Source: Ardenticatenaceae bacterium (GTDB lineage Bacteria > Chloroflexota > Anaerolineae > Promineifilales > Promineifilaceae). From it: a stretch of DNA of 64,000 nt. The notes beneath the pieces were generated by a model. It worked only from the letters and a program-made list of their open reading frames with translations. It had not been told where the DNA came from and searched no databases. Shown one piece after another: positions 44,582 through 54,247 of this stretch (its first letter is position 1; every line of letters starts with the position of its first letter). The translations under genes and the position numbers were made by a program. The stretch spans positions 27,082 through 91,081 of the forward strand of contig WYBM01000041.1 in NCBI GenBank assembly GCA_011525915.1, read 5' to 3'.

Positions 44582-45483
44582 AACTCTCGATTGTTATTGT
44601 TAGCTGGAACACCGCCGACATCCTGGCGCAATGTCTGGATTCGGTCTATGCCCCGGCGCCAGAGGTGTCGTTTGAAGTATGGGTGGTAGACAATGCTTCT
44701 ACCGACGGCTCAGCGGTGATGGTGCAGCAGCGTTACCCACAGGTGAACCTGCTGATAAATGAGACCAATGTGGGGTTTGCCACCGCCAATAACCAGGCCA
44801 TACGCCGCTGCACCGGCGACTACGTACTGCTGCTGAACCCGGACACCATTGTGCATGCCGGGGCGCTGTCTACCTTGACCCACTTTTTAGACCAGAATCC
44901 GGCGGCCGGGGCGTGTGGGGCCCGTTTGTTGAATCCGGATGGTTCGCTGCAGCTTTCCTCTTACCCGGCGCCAACGTTAGGGCGAGAGCTGCTGCGAATG
45001 TTTCACCTGGACGGCCGTATTCGTTACCACATGGACCAGTGGGACACCAACAAGCCGCACATGGTGGAGTCACTGCTGGGTGCCTGCATCCTGGCCCGGC
45101 GCCCCATTCTAGAAAGCATTGGCTTTATGGACGAAACGTACTTCATGTTCTCAGAAGAGATAGACCTGTGCTACCGTATACGCCAGGCTGATTGGCACAT
45201 TTACTGGGTGCCTCAGGCACAAATTGTCCACCTGGGTGGCCAGAGCACCCGCCAGGTAAAAACAGAGATGTTCTTGCGGCTGTATGAAGGCAAACTGCGT
45301 TATATGCGCAAGCATTACGGCCGTTTTCAGGCTACCCTCTACAAGCTCGTTTTATTGGTGGCTTCCCTGGCGCGGGTTTTGCTGGCGCCCATTGCCTGGC
45401 TGGAGCGCCCGCCGCGGCGTGATGATCACCTGGCGCTGGTGGGCAGGTACTGGAAGCTGGTGCGGGCCTTGCCGGGTTTTTGA
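44578..45483 (+). CDS. Family 2 glycosyltransferase (rhamnosyltransferase-like)
   Basis: 301 aa, start-stop coupled with the sulfotransferase. It has KLSIVIVSWNTADILAQCL, VDNASTDGS, NVGFATANNQAI, LNPDTIV, and the LLGACILARRPILESIGFMDETYFMFSEEIDLCYRI block of the WbbL-type subfamily. A basic, hydrophobic C-terminus (LYKLVLLVASLARVLLAPIAWL) probably anchors it to the membrane. It adds a sugar, perhaps a deoxyhexose, to the lipid-linked unit. Confidence 0.88.
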   Translation: MKLSIVIVSWNTADILAQCLDSVYAPAPEVSFEVWVVDNASTDGSAVMVQQRYPQVNLLINETNVGFATANNQAIRRCTGDYVLLLNPDTIVHAGALSTLTHFLDQNPAAGACGARLLNPDGSLQLSSYPAPTLGRELLRMFHLDGRIRYHMDQWDTNKPHMVESLLGACILARRPILESIGFMDETYFMFSEEIDLCYRIRQADWHIYWVPQAQIVHLGGQSTRQVKTEMFLRLYEGKLRYMRKHYGRFQATLYKLVLLVASLARVLLAPIAWLERPPRRDDHLALVGRYWKLVRALPGF

Positions 45484-45489
45484 GCATTG

Positions 45490-45600
45490 GGTAAACCGCG
45501 AAAAGTTTTCAGATGTAAAAAGAGGCGTTTTCTTGCGGTTTACTCGAGTAATCGGCCGCGATTCGCTCGCTCTTTTTCCAAAAACTTTTTGCCGATTACC
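45490..45600. repeat. 111-bp double-hairpin repeat, copy A
   Basis: It begins GGTAAACCGC and ends GCCGATTACC. Stem 1 pairs 45491-45499 with 45535-45543. Stem 2 pairs 45548-45556 with 45591-45599. A CTCGAG core sits between the stems. The two ends are imperfect terminal inverted repeats of about 22 bp. The element ends 57 bp before the next gene. A second 111-bp copy lies at 50817. Confidence 0.8.
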
Positions 45601-45657
45601 TGGTGGCGACGAGGATATGAAGATACCAACTATCCCAGAAATTTTAAAGGTGACATC

Positions 45658-46875
45658 ATGCGTATTCTATATCTTTCACAACTGGTGCCCTACCCGGCAG
45701 ACGCCGGCCCTAAGGTCCGCATTTATAACGTGTTACGGCACCTGGCTCGTGCCGGGCACCAGGTGACACTGGTTGCCTTTCAGCGCCCAGATGACACGCC
45801 GGAGCAGGTTGACCATTTGCGCCAGTTTTGCCATGATGTGCACCTGGTGTTGATGCGCCGTTCACGTCTGAAGGATGCCTGGTATTTGGGCATGAGCTTT
45901 TTGCAGCGACGGCCGTTTCTTATTGCCCGTGATACCGTTGCCGAAATGCACCAACTGGTAAAAACGCTGGTCACCCAAAATGAATTTGAGGCGGTACACG
46001 CCGACCAGTTGTGGATGGCTCAATATGCGCTGACAGCCAAACAGGCTGCCCCCGGGCTGACGACCGTGTTAGACCAGCACAACGCCACGTATCTTATTCC
46101 GCAGCGGCTGGCTGAAAGCTCCCGCAACCCGCTTCTGAAGCTTATCTTAAAACGAGAGTCACACCATATGGCCCACTATGAAGTGGCTATGTGCCACCAG
46201 TTTGACCGGGTAGTGTGGGTAACGGCCGAAGACAAAACGGCCGTGTCTAAAGTGGCCGGGGAAGTGGTAGACGTAGTTGCCGATACGGTGATCCCCATTT
46301 GTGTGGACCCCGAAACAAAACCCGTGGTGCCTCGGCTCAAAACGGCATCACGGGTTACATTTTTAGGTGGTTTGCACTGGCCGCCAAATGCCGAAGGCAT
46401 CCTATGGTTTGCGGCCGAGGTATGGCCCGCCGTGCAGCGGGCTGTGCCTGAAGCCGTCCTGACGATCATTGGCAAGGAGCCGCCCGCAGAGCTGACGCTC
46501 CTGGGGTTGCAAAACCTGGATGTGATTGGGTATGTGGATGATGTGACGCCCTATTTGCGGGAGACGGCCGTGTACATTGTGCCCCTGCATGCCGGGGGTG
46601 GTATGCGTGTCAAAATTGTGGATGGCTGGTCGTGGGGGCTGCCCATCATCAGCACCACCATTGGCGCCGAAGGCATCGGCTACAGCGATGGGCAGGATAT
46701 TCTTATTGCTGACACGCCTGAGGCCTTTGCCCAGGCCACCATCCACCTGCTGCAGCACCCCGAGGCAGCGCAGCAGTTGGGGCAAAACGGCCGGGCCACC
46801 CTGGAAGCACACTACGATTGGCGCACTGTCTACCAGATGTGGAATGACATTTATAAAGAAAAGGATAATGCATGA
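45658..46875 (+). CDS. Family 4 glycosyltransferase
   Basis: 405 aa from the ATG at 45658, after AAAGGTGAC; the upstream open frame runs through the 111-bp repeat and is not coding. MRILYLSQLVPYPADAGPKVRIYNVLRHLARAGH opens the first domain, and ASRVTFLGGLHWPPNAEGILWF the second. VYIVPLHAGGGMRVKIVDGWSWGLPIISTTIGAEGI is the donor site, of the same variant subclass as the gene at 33105. Its stop overlaps the epimerase start. Confidence 0.87.
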   Translation: MRILYLSQLVPYPADAGPKVRIYNVLRHLARAGHQVTLVAFQRPDDTPEQVDHLRQFCHDVHLVLMRRSRLKDAWYLGMSFLQRRPFLIARDTVAEMHQLVKTLVTQNEFEAVHADQLWMAQYALTAKQAAPGLTTVLDQHNATYLIPQRLAESSRNPLLKLILKRESHHMAHYEVAMCHQFDRVVWVTAEDKTAVSKVAGEVVDVVADTVIPICVDPETKPVVPRLKTASRVTFLGGLHWPPNAEGILWFAAEVWPAVQRAVPEAVLTIIGKEPPAELTLLGLQNLDVIGYVDDVTPYLRETAVYIVPLHAGGGMRVKIVDGWSWGLPIISTTIGAEGIGYSDGQDILIADTPEAFAQATIHLLQHPEAAQQLGQNGRATLEAHYDWRTVYQMWNDIYKEKDNA

Positions 46876-48023
46876 AAGTATTAATCGTGGTCGGCACCCG
46901 CCCAGAGGCGATTAAGATGGCGCCCATTGTGCACCAGTTGCAGGCGTTTCCGCAGGATGTGGAAACGATCGTATGTGCCACCGGGCAGCATCGTGAGATG
47001 TTAGACCAGGTGTTGGAACTGTTTGCCATTCAACCAGATATTGACCTGAACCTGATGCAGCAAAACCAGACCCCCAACCAGGTGGCGGCCCGTGTCTTGC
47101 TGGCGCTGGACCCACTGCTGGCAGAAATACAGCCAGACTGGCTGCTGGCGCAGGGTGACACAACCACAGTCATGGCTGCTTCTATTGCCGCCCATCACCG
47201 CCGTGTACGTGTGGGGCACGTCGAAGCCGGCCTGCGTACATATGATCGTGCCAACCCATTTCCGGAAGAGATGAACCGGGTGGTGGCTGACCACATCAGT
47301 GACCTGCACTTTGCGCCGACGGCGGGCGCTGGCGCCAATTTGCAGGCCGAAGGCATTGCTGCCCAAAGCATTCACGTCACGGGCAATACCGTGATCGATG
47401 CGTTATTATGGGTGGCGGCCCAGCCACTTTCGGCGGCGGCGCGGGCAGCGCTGGGCCAGCATGGCCTGGATGACTTTGTGCGGGGCCAGGAAAGACGGGT
47501 GATATTGGTGACGGCACACCGACGAGAGAACCACGGCCGTCCCATCCAGCACATTTGCCAGGCGTTACGCACGCTGGCCCAAACCTGGCCAGACCTGCAT
47601 ATTGTGTACCCGGTGCATCGCAACCCAAACATCTGGAACCCGGTGCATGAGTTGTTGGCCGATGTGCCGGGCATTACCTTGCTGCCCCCTGTGGACTATG
47701 CCTCGTTGACGCACCTGATGCAACACAGCCGCCTGGTTTTAACAGATTCGGGCGGCATTCAGGAAGAAGCCCCCAGCCTGGGCGTGCCAGTATTGGTGCT
47801 GCGGGAAACGACAGAGCGGCCGGAAGCCGTCGATGCGGGGGCGGCCATGTTGGTGGGCACAACGCCAGAGGCCATTGTGATGCAGGCCAATCATTTGTTA
47901 AGTGACGCTGTGGCCTATGAGGCTATGGCCCAGGCCATGAACCCATATGGCGACGGCCAGGCGGCGGCGCGTATTGCCGATGTGCTGCGAACTGGGCAGT
48001 GTACCGCCTTTAATGGCCAATAA
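46872..48023 (+). CDS. wecB: UDP-N-acetylglucosamine 2-epimerase (non-hydrolysing)
   Basis: 383 aa, full length for the family. KVLIVVGTRPEAIKMAPIVHQL, TGQHREMLDQVLELF, QGDTTTVMAAS, HVEAGLRTYDRANPFPEEMNR, VTAHRRENHG, YPVHRNPN and TDSGGIQEEAPSLGVPVLVLRETTERPEA are all WecB/MnaA signatures, including the catalytic His and Glu-Arg motifs. It interconverts UDP-GlcNAc and UDP-ManNAc in the cytosol. This implies ManNAc or a derivative such as ManNAcA in the glycan. The start overlaps the previous gene by 4 bp. Confidence 0.95.
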   Translation: MKVLIVVGTRPEAIKMAPIVHQLQAFPQDVETIVCATGQHREMLDQVLELFAIQPDIDLNLMQQNQTPNQVAARVLLALDPLLAEIQPDWLLAQGDTTTVMAASIAAHHRRVRVGHVEAGLRTYDRANPFPEEMNRVVADHISDLHFAPTAGAGANLQAEGIAAQSIHVTGNTVIDALLWVAAQPLSAAARAALGQHGLDDFVRGQERRVILVTAHRRENHGRPIQHICQALRTLAQTWPDLHIVYPVHRNPNIWNPVHELLADVPGITLLPPVDYASLTHLMQHSRLVLTDSGGIQEEAPSLGVPVLVLRETTERPEAVDAGAAMLVGTTPEAIVMQANHLLSDAVAYEAMAQAMNPYGDGQAAARIADVLRTGQCTAFNGQ

Positions 48024-48028
48024 GGGAG

Positions 48029-49345
48029 ATGATGTTAAAAACAAGAGTGAAGCCAAAACAAATCTTGGGGATCATTTTGGTGGTTTCCGTTTTATTACGC
48101 CTGGCGGCGGCGCTTTATCTGGGGAACGAGGTGGTGATTTTGCCGGGCACCAATGACCAGTTGTCATACCATAACCTGGCCCTACGTTGGCTGGGTGGGC
48201 ATGGTTTTACCTTTGGTGAACCGTGGTGGCCGCTGACGCGGGCCAATGAACCAACGGCGCATTGGAGCTTTTTATACACGTTATATCTGGCGCTGATGTA
48301 CCAGCTGTTCGGGCCAAACCCACTGGTGGCGCGCCTGGTTCAGGTGGTAGCAGTGGGTATGTTACAACCTTATCTGGGTTATTTGATCGGACGCCGCTTG
48401 TTTGGTGAATGGGCGGGCCTGGCCGCAGCGGCGTTAACGGCCGTCTACTTCTACTTTATTTATTACGGCGCTACCCTGATGACGGAGCCATTTTATATTA
48501 CGGCCATTCTGGCTTCCCTATACGTGACCATCCTCATGGCCGGGTCTGAGGATAAGCACCAGATGAAATGGGCATTGGTATTGGGTGTACTGCTGGGCAT
48601 CACGGTGCTCTTGCGCCAATTGTACCTGCTGTTTGTGCCTTTCCAGTTGTTATGGCTTTTGGCGGCGCGGTCCAAGGGGTACGGCCGTGTGCCGTTGGCA
48701 GAAACCATTGTGGCCGGTTTGCTGCTGGTGGCCATGATGCTGCCGTTTACCTATTACAATTACACCCGTTTTAACCGCTTTGTGCTGCTCAATACCAACG
48801 CCGGCTATGCTTTTTACGTGGGCAACCATCCGGTGTATGGCACCCGTTTTGTGCCCATTCTGGAAGATTATACCGGGCTGATCCCCGCAGACTTAAATAT
48901 GGCCGAATTGGATGAGGCCGCCCTGGATCAGGAATTCTTAAAGCGGGGCATCCAATTTGTGGTGGATGATCCGGTACGGTACGTGCTGCTGTCTATCAGC
49001 CGCGTGCCGGCCTACTTTACGTTCTGGCCTACGGCCGAATCAGGCCGGGTGAGCAACCTGGCGCGGGTAGGAAGCATTGGGCTGATGCTGCCTTTTATGG
49101 TGTATGGTATTGTTTTGGCGCTGCGTCGTCTGGGGGGGTATGGCCTCTGGCCACAGCCTGTTTTTCTGTTGCTGTTGTTCTGCCTGGTGTATACGGCCGT
49201 ACATCTGCTGACCTGGGCGCTCATTCGTTACCGGCTGCCGGTGGATGCCGTCCTGCTCATCTTCGCCGGTGTGGGCGTGGTTGACCTTTTGCGGCGATTT
49301 GCCCCCCGCCTGTTACCAGAAGCAGAGATCAGCCCGGCCCGCTGA
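48029..49345 (+). CDS. GT-C membrane glycosyltransferase (ArnT/PMT-like)
   Basis: 438 aa, ten or so hydrophobic helices. The first loop has GTNDQLSYHNLALRWLGGHGF, with the acidic/aromatic signature of polyprenyl-phosphate-sugar transferases. A second loop, RANEPTAHWSFLYTLYLAL, resembles the Pro-Pro-acidic region of GT39/GT83 relatives. It would use a lipid-linked donor outside the membrane. It follows wecB by 5 bp. The exact family is uncertain. Confidence 0.72.
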   Translation: MMLKTRVKPKQILGIILVVSVLLRLAAALYLGNEVVILPGTNDQLSYHNLALRWLGGHGFTFGEPWWPLTRANEPTAHWSFLYTLYLALMYQLFGPNPLVARLVQVVAVGMLQPYLGYLIGRRLFGEWAGLAAAALTAVYFYFIYYGATLMTEPFYITAILASLYVTILMAGSEDKHQMKWALVLGVLLGITVLLRQLYLLFVPFQLLWLLAARSKGYGRVPLAETIVAGLLLVAMMLPFTYYNYTRFNRFVLLNTNAGYAFYVGNHPVYGTRFVPILEDYTGLIPADLNMAELDEAALDQEFLKRGIQFVVDDPVRYVLLSISRVPAYFTFWPTAESGRVSNLARVGSIGLMLPFMVYGIVLALRRLGGYGLWPQPVFLLLLFCLVYTAVHLLTWALIRYRLPVDAVLLIFAGVGVVDLLRRFAPRLLPEAEISPAR

Positions 49346-49368
49346 CTTTGGATCATGGACATTGGCTC

Positions 49369-50589
49369 ATGCGCATTCTTTTTGTAGTTCCCTATGTGCC
49401 CAACCAGATTCGGGTACGGCCGTATAACCTCATACGTTACCTGGGCAAACGTGGCCACAACGTGACAGTGCTGACGCTGCAAAGCAGCCCGGCCGAAGCA
49501 GAAGATGTGGCCCGCCTGAGGCAAGCGTGTGCCCAGGTGATTGTTTTTGATTTGCCCAAATGGCGCTCTCTCTGGAATTGCCTGGCGGCACTGCCCTCAT
49601 CACAGCCCTTACAATCTGTGTTTTGTTGGCAGCCGGCATTAGCACGGGAATTGGCGGGGTTGGTGGCCGGGCAAAAGGGCGCAGCGCCCTTTGACGTGAT
49701 CCACGTTGAGCATTTGCGGGGTGTGAAGTATGCACAGCGCCTGCGGCAGCTGGGCACGGCCGTACCTGTGGTCTGGGACAGTGTGGATTGCATCAGCTTT
49801 TTATTTGCCCAGGCCATGGCACAGAGCAAGAGCCGCTTTGGCCGGCTTATCACCCGGCTGGACCTGAACCGTACGCGCCGGTTTGAAGGCCAGATGGTCA
49901 ATGCGTTTAACCAGGTGTTGGTGACCTCACCCGCTGACCGGGAGGCATTCTTGAGGTTACGGCCGTCGGGCGCGCCCGAACCGCCCATTTCTGTGCTGCC
50001 CAATGGGGTTGACCTGCATACCTTCAAGCCAGACAGCACCATACCACGTGACCCGGCCACCATCGTCGTAAGCGGCAAAATGAGTTACCATGCCAATGTG
50101 ACGATGGTATTGCATCTGGCCGAGCATATCATGCCGCGGGTGTGGACACAGCAGGCAGATGCCCATTTAATGATCGTAGGCAAAGATCCAGCCCCAGCGC
50201 TGCAAAAACTGGCTGACCATCCCCACATTACCGTCACGGGCACAGTGCCGGCCATTGAGCCTTATTTACAGCGGGCAACGCTGGCGGTGGCGCCCATCCC
50301 CTATGGCGCCGGCATTCAAAACAAAGTGTTAGAAGCCATGGCCTGCGCTACGCCGGTGGTGGTTTCCCCCCAGGCGGCTAAAGCATTGACGGCCGTGCCC
50401 CAACAAGACTTCTTATTAGCGGAAGAGCCGGCCGCCTTTGCCCATCAGATCTTGGCCTTGTTGGCTGATCCTGACTACCAGCGTGCCATAGGTGAAAAAG
50501 GGTATGCCTTTGTGAAAATGACTCATGACTGGCAGCAAATTGCCGCCCAACTGGAAACCATCTATCAATCTCACATCCGTAACACCTGA
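49369..50589 (+). CDS. Family 4 glycosyltransferase
   Basis: 406 aa from the ATG at 49369; a TTG 21 bases upstream adds a short non-conserved leader. MRILFVVPYVPNQIRVRPYNLIRYLGKRGH, then ATIVVSGKMSYHANVTMVLHLAEHIMP, and LAVAPIPYGAGIQNKVLEAMACATPVVVSPQAAKAL: the GAGIQNKVLEAMA donor-site variant is typical of a GT4 subclass in exopolysaccharide loci. It is cytosolic and the last gene before the spacer carrying repeat copy B. Confidence 0.87.
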   Translation: MRILFVVPYVPNQIRVRPYNLIRYLGKRGHNVTVLTLQSSPAEAEDVARLRQACAQVIVFDLPKWRSLWNCLAALPSSQPLQSVFCWQPALARELAGLVAGQKGAAPFDVIHVEHLRGVKYAQRLRQLGTAVPVVWDSVDCISFLFAQAMAQSKSRFGRLITRLDLNRTRRFEGQMVNAFNQVLVTSPADREAFLRLRPSGAPEPPISVLPNGVDLHTFKPDSTIPRDPATIVVSGKMSYHANVTMVLHLAEHIMPRVWTQQADAHLMIVGKDPAPALQKLADHPHITVTGTVPAIEPYLQRATLAVAPIPYGAGIQNKVLEAMACATPVVVSPQAAKALTAVPQQDFLLAEEPAAFAHQILALLADPDYQRAIGEKGYAFVKMTHDWQQIAAQLETIYQSHIRNT

Positions 50590-50953
50590 TTTAACCCCAC
50601 TTTACCCCGCCATTGTAAACCTGCATATAGCCGTTCTTGTAAGTTTATTCTTAATATTCTGGTACTACAGTGCTATCAGTTATTTCAGCACTTTAAGGGT
50701 TATTGCCGGGTGGTGAAAGTGCAAACATTTTTAATCTTAGTATGGTCTTTTGCGCGCTTTTGCTTAAGCAAACCCCAGTTGTAAGTGTGTTGTTGCTTCT
50801 AAAATTTTGGGGTTTAGGTAAACCGCACAAAGTTTTTGCAAATCTATCGCCGTAGTTTTTGCGGGTTCCTCGAGGAATCGGCAACGCCTAAAGCGAGTTT
50901 AATTTTGAATGATTGTTGCCGATTACCTAGCATATCCTTTGGAGGTGTGAGCG
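50590..50953. other. Intergenic region with repeat copy B
   Basis: A 364-bp spacer. The first 220 bp are AT-rich without a gene and may carry a promoter for the export genes. The rest is the 111-bp repeat (50817-50927), followed by the ribosome site GGAGGTG of the sugar-1-phosphate transferase gene. Confidence 0.5.
50817..50927. repeat. 111-bp double-hairpin repeat, copy B
   Basis: Same length and ends as copy A at 45490 (GGTAAACCGC ... GCCGATTACC). The centre reads CCTCGAGG here where copy A has ACTCGAGT, a paired change that keeps the palindrome. The interior of each hairpin has diverged while the stems are kept, which suggests selection on structure or a mobile palindromic element. It ends 26 bp before the next gene. 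Confidence 0.8.
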
Positions 50954-52456
50954 TTGCATTCATCAGTCAAATCCATTGAAAAGGCAGCAGGAACACCGTT
51001 CAACCCGTTTGAACAGGTCTCTAGCGTTTTTCAACAAAATCAGTGGCGATTCCTAACCGCCAGCCTGGTCGTCAATGATTTTTTCATGGTTGGCCTGGCA
51101 TTTTTAGTCGCTTATTTTTTTCGCTTCTTTTCAGATTTTCCCCTCTTTCAATTAGATATTTCCCCCGTTCACGAGTTTTATCGGAATGTCAGCCTGTTGT
51201 TAAACCCCCTGTGGGCGGCTGTTTTTTGGGGGTTTGGCCTGTACAACCGGCGCAACCTATTGGGCGGCACGCAAGAGTATTCCCTGGTTTTTAAAGCCAC
51301 CAGCCTGGGCATCATGATCGTCATTGTCATCAGCTTCTTAAGAATAGATTTTGTCCTGGCGCGGGGATGGTTATTAATCGCCTGGTTATTTGCTTTTCTT
51401 TTTGTCGGCAGCGGCCGTTTTTGGATTCGCCGCATGGTATACATGCTGCGCAAACGCGGCTACTATCTCTCACCAGCGTTGATCGTCGGTGCTAATGAAG
51501 AAGGCAAGCTGCTGGGCGAACAATTGATCGGCTGGCAAACCTCGGGTTTACATATTCTGGGGTATATCGATGACCATATGAAGCCGGGTACGGCCGTGTA
51601 CAAGCAGTTGCAGTGCCTGGGGCAGACTACCCAATTAGATCACTTTATTAGTAAATTTGGGGTGGCTGAGTTAGTGATCGCCACCAGTTCTATGACCCGT
51701 AATGAAATGCTGAGCATTTTTAAACGATACGGTCTGGTTGATGGCTTGAACTTGCGTCTATCCTCAGGACTGTTTGAAATTATTACGACAGGCTTAGAGG
51801 TGAAAGAAATGGCCTGTACCCCACTGGTGCGGGTGCAAAAAGTGCGGCTCACGGGTATCGATAGTGTGCTTAAGTTGATGTTGGATTATGTCATTACATT
51901 ATCTGGCATGCTTGTGGTGGCACCCATGATGTTCTTGATGGCCCTGATCATCAAGTTAGATTCACCCGGGCCGGCCATTTATCGGCGGCGTGTCATGGGG
52001 ATCAACGGCCGTCAATTTGATGCCTATAAATTCCGCACCATGCATGTCAACGGCGATGAGATCCTGGCACAATACCCAGACCTGCAAAAAGAGCTGGCCG
52101 AAAATCACAAACTTAAAGAGGATCCCCGCATCACGCGCGCTGGCCATATCTTGCGTAAAACCAGCCTGGATGAATTGCCTCAGCTTATCAATGTGCTGAA
52201 ACGAGATATGTCTTTGGTTGGTCCCCGGATGATCTCTCCGGCAGAAATGGAGAAATACAATGACTGGGGGTTAAATTTGCTAACCGTGCTGCCGGGTATC
52301 ACTGGCCTGTGGCAGGTGAGCGGCCGCTCAGACATTTCCTATGATGAGCGGGTCCGGTTGGACATGTACTATATTCGTAACTGGACCATCTGGTTAGATA
52401 TTCAACTTCTTTTGCAAACTATCCCGGCCATTCTAAAAGGTCAGGGAGCCTATTAA
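50954..52456 (+). CDS. Polyprenyl-phosphate sugar-1-phosphate transferase (WcaJ/EpsE-like)
   Basis: 500 aa from a TTG at 50954, with GGAGGT 8 bases upstream; no ATG is well placed. Four to five N-terminal helices (residues about 30-155) are followed by a CoA-binding-like domain (PALIVGANEEGKLLG). A reentrant helix and the catalytic domain follow at about 310-500: KLDSPGPAIYRRRVMGINGRQFDAYKFRTM, TSLDELPQLINVLKRDMSLVGPRM, LPGITGLWQVSGRSDISYDERV. It starts repeat-unit assembly by loading hexose-1-phosphate on undecaprenyl phosphate. Confidence 0.93.
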   Translation: MHSSVKSIEKAAGTPFNPFEQVSSVFQQNQWRFLTASLVVNDFFMVGLAFLVAYFFRFFSDFPLFQLDISPVHEFYRNVSLLLNPLWAAVFWGFGLYNRRNLLGGTQEYSLVFKATSLGIMIVIVISFLRIDFVLARGWLLIAWLFAFLFVGSGRFWIRRMVYMLRKRGYYLSPALIVGANEEGKLLGEQLIGWQTSGLHILGYIDDHMKPGTAVYKQLQCLGQTTQLDHFISKFGVAELVIATSSMTRNEMLSIFKRYGLVDGLNLRLSSGLFEIITTGLEVKEMACTPLVRVQKVRLTGIDSVLKLMLDYVITLSGMLVVAPMMFLMALIIKLDSPGPAIYRRRVMGINGRQFDAYKFRTMHVNGDEILAQYPDLQKELAENHKLKEDPRITRAGHILRKTSLDELPQLINVLKRDMSLVGPRMISPAEMEKYNDWGLNLLTVLPGITGLWQVSGRSDISYDERVRLDMYYIRNWTIWLDIQLLLQTIPAILKGQGAY

Positions 52457-52503
52457 AAACCCCCTATACCAGCTGAGGCGCTCGGCTGGCAAAAAGAGCA
52501 AAC

Positions 52504-53484
52504 ATGATCATCGTCCAAACGCCTTTACGTGTGAGTTTGTTTGGCGGCGGGACAGATTTCCCTTCATATTACCAGACGGAAGGGGGGTGTGTCTTGAGTA
52601 CCGCCATCGATAAATATATTTTTGTGACCATTAAAGAACGTTTTGACCGCAAGTTACGGGTTGGTTACACCAAAACCGAAATGGTTGATTGTGTAGATGA
52701 AGTACACCATGAATTGATTCGGGAAGCCCTGCGCAAAACGGGCATTACGGCTGGTGTGGAGATCACCACCATGGGAGACATCCCTTCAGAAGGTTCTGGC
52801 CTGGGTTCCTCGGCTACGGTGACGGTGGGTGCACTTCATGCCATGTATAGCATGTTGGGTGAGCTAATTGAGGCAGAGCGATTGGCCCGTGAGGCTTGCG
52901 AGATTGAGATTGATACTCTAGGCAAACCCAGCGGTGTTCAGGATCAATTTATTGCCGCTTATGGCGGCTTTCGTTTCATGGAGTTTACAACGTCTGGCGT
53001 GGTGGAAACGCAGCGTATCCCACTGTCTGTGGACCTTCGGAAAAAGTTAAACGAGAATACAATGCTCTTTTTCACTGGAGTGACACGCCGCTCTGACACC
53101 GTGCTCACCGAGCAAAAACAAAACATCCATGATAAGCTTTCCATTTTGAAAGAGATGAAGCACATCACTTACATGGCTCGTGAAGAGATGATGAGTGGAA
53201 ACATTGACGCCATTGGTGAACTACTTCATGAAAGCTGGATGTTAAAACGGCAACTGGCCAGCCAGATAAGCAATAATATGCTGGATGAAATCTATTGCGT
53301 GGCGCGCAAAGCCGGCGCTATTGGCGGCAAAATATCGGGTGCCGGTGGTGGTGGTTTTTTGCTTTTATACTGCCCACATGAATATCAGGACGCAGTACGT
53401 GCTTCATTGGTCGGTTTGCAGGAACTGCCCTTTAAGTTGGAACCAGATGGCTCTAAAGTGATTTTTAATTACATACGCTCGTAA
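52504..53484 (+). CDS. hddA: GHMP kinase, heptose-7-phosphate kinase-like
   Basis: 326 aa. [23 protein letters not shown] is the N-terminal signature of the HddA/fucokinase-like GHMP subgroup. The ATP-binding [18 protein letters not shown] lies near residues 94-112. The C-terminal [19 protein letters not shown] is the third GHMP motif. It would phosphorylate a heptose-7-phosphate at C1. The phosphoheptose isomerase gene follows 11 bp later. Nucleotidyltransferase (HddC) and phosphatase (GmhB) genes are not in the window. Confidence 0.85.
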   Translation: MIIVQTPLRVSLFGGGTDFPSYYQTEGGCVLSTAIDKYIFVTIKERFDRKLRVGYTKTEMVDCVDEVHHELIREALRKTGITAGVEITTMGDIPSEGSGLGSSATVTVGALHAMYSMLGELIEAERLAREACEIEIDTLGKPSGVQDQFIAAYGGFRFMEFTTSGVVETQRIPLSVDLRKKLNENTMLFFTGVTRRSDTVLTEQKQNIHDKLSILKEMKHITYMAREEMMSGNIDAIGELLHESWMLKRQLASQISNNMLDEIYCVARKAGAIGGKISGAGGGGFLLLYCPHEYQDAVRASLVGLQELPFKLEPDGSKVIFNYIRS

Positions 53485-53495
53485 ACTCAGGAGAA

Positions 53496-54104
53496 ATGCC
53501 CGTGAAGCAGCAGATTCACCAATATATTGTTGACCTGAAAGACACCCTGGATTTATTGCCACTAGAGCGGATCGACAAAGCGATCCATATCTTGCATGAG
53601 GCCCGTTTACACGGCCGTCAGGTATTTATCATGGGCAATGGTGGCAGTGCCTCAACGGCTTCCCACTTCGTGTGCGACCTGGGTAAAAATACCCGCCACG
53701 CTAGTTGGCCCCCTTTTAAAGTGATTGGCCTGGCAGATAACATGGCTTCTTTTTCGGCCTATGCCAATGATGAAGGGTATGCTTCGGTGTTTGCCCAGCA
53801 GCTGGCCCCCTTTGTACAGCCCGATGATGTGGTCATTGGCATTTCTACCAGTGGCAATTCCCCCAATGTGCTGGCCGCTATAGAGCTGGCCAATGAAGCT
53901 GGGGCGCTGACCATCGGTTTTACTGGTTTTGAAGGTGGGCAATTAAGCCCTATGGTTGATCTGGATTTGCACGTACCCAGCCAATGCATTGAACAGGTAG
54001 AAGATATTCATCTGATGCTGGAACATTTAATTGTGTCGGTGCTGCGTCAGCTGACGCAGCACCAGGACATGAACGAGCCGGTCATGCAGACGGCAGGCGT
54101 TTAA
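53496..54104 (+). CDS. gmhA: SIS-domain phosphoheptose isomerase
   Basis: 202 aa. One SIS domain with [25 protein letters not shown], the GmhA sugar-phosphate loop. [21 protein letters not shown] and a late [12 protein letters not shown] helix contribute active-site residues in GmhA. It converts sedoheptulose 7-phosphate to glycero-manno-heptose 7-phosphate in the cytosol. CAGGAG precedes the ATG. Paired with the kinase upstream, it indicates a heptose in the glycan. Confidence 0.85.
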   Translation: MPVKQQIHQYIVDLKDTLDLLPLERIDKAIHILHEARLHGRQVFIMGNGGSASTASHFVCDLGKNTRHASWPPFKVIGLADNMASFSAYANDEGYASVFAQQLAPFVQPDDVVIGISTSGNSPNVLAAIELANEAGALTIGFTGFEGGQLSPMVDLDLHVPSQCIEQVEDIHLMLEHLIVSVLRQLTQHQDMNEPVMQTAGV

Positions 54105-54247
54105 GCTATAATGGAGTAAGCTTACCTGATCACAGTTGAGAAACCCATTACAGGTTCACAGCCGCTTCACCAACCAGACATCCACAACATGGTAACCAGC
54201 ATGGGCCCGGCAGGTAAAATACAACATCTCTAAATCGGATAATTGTT

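Noticed and set aside
45487..45657. N-terminal extension of the GT4 gene through the repeat element
   Set aside because: The stretch is the 111-bp double-hairpin repeat, and the GT4 domain starts at the ATG at 45658, which has its own ribosome site.
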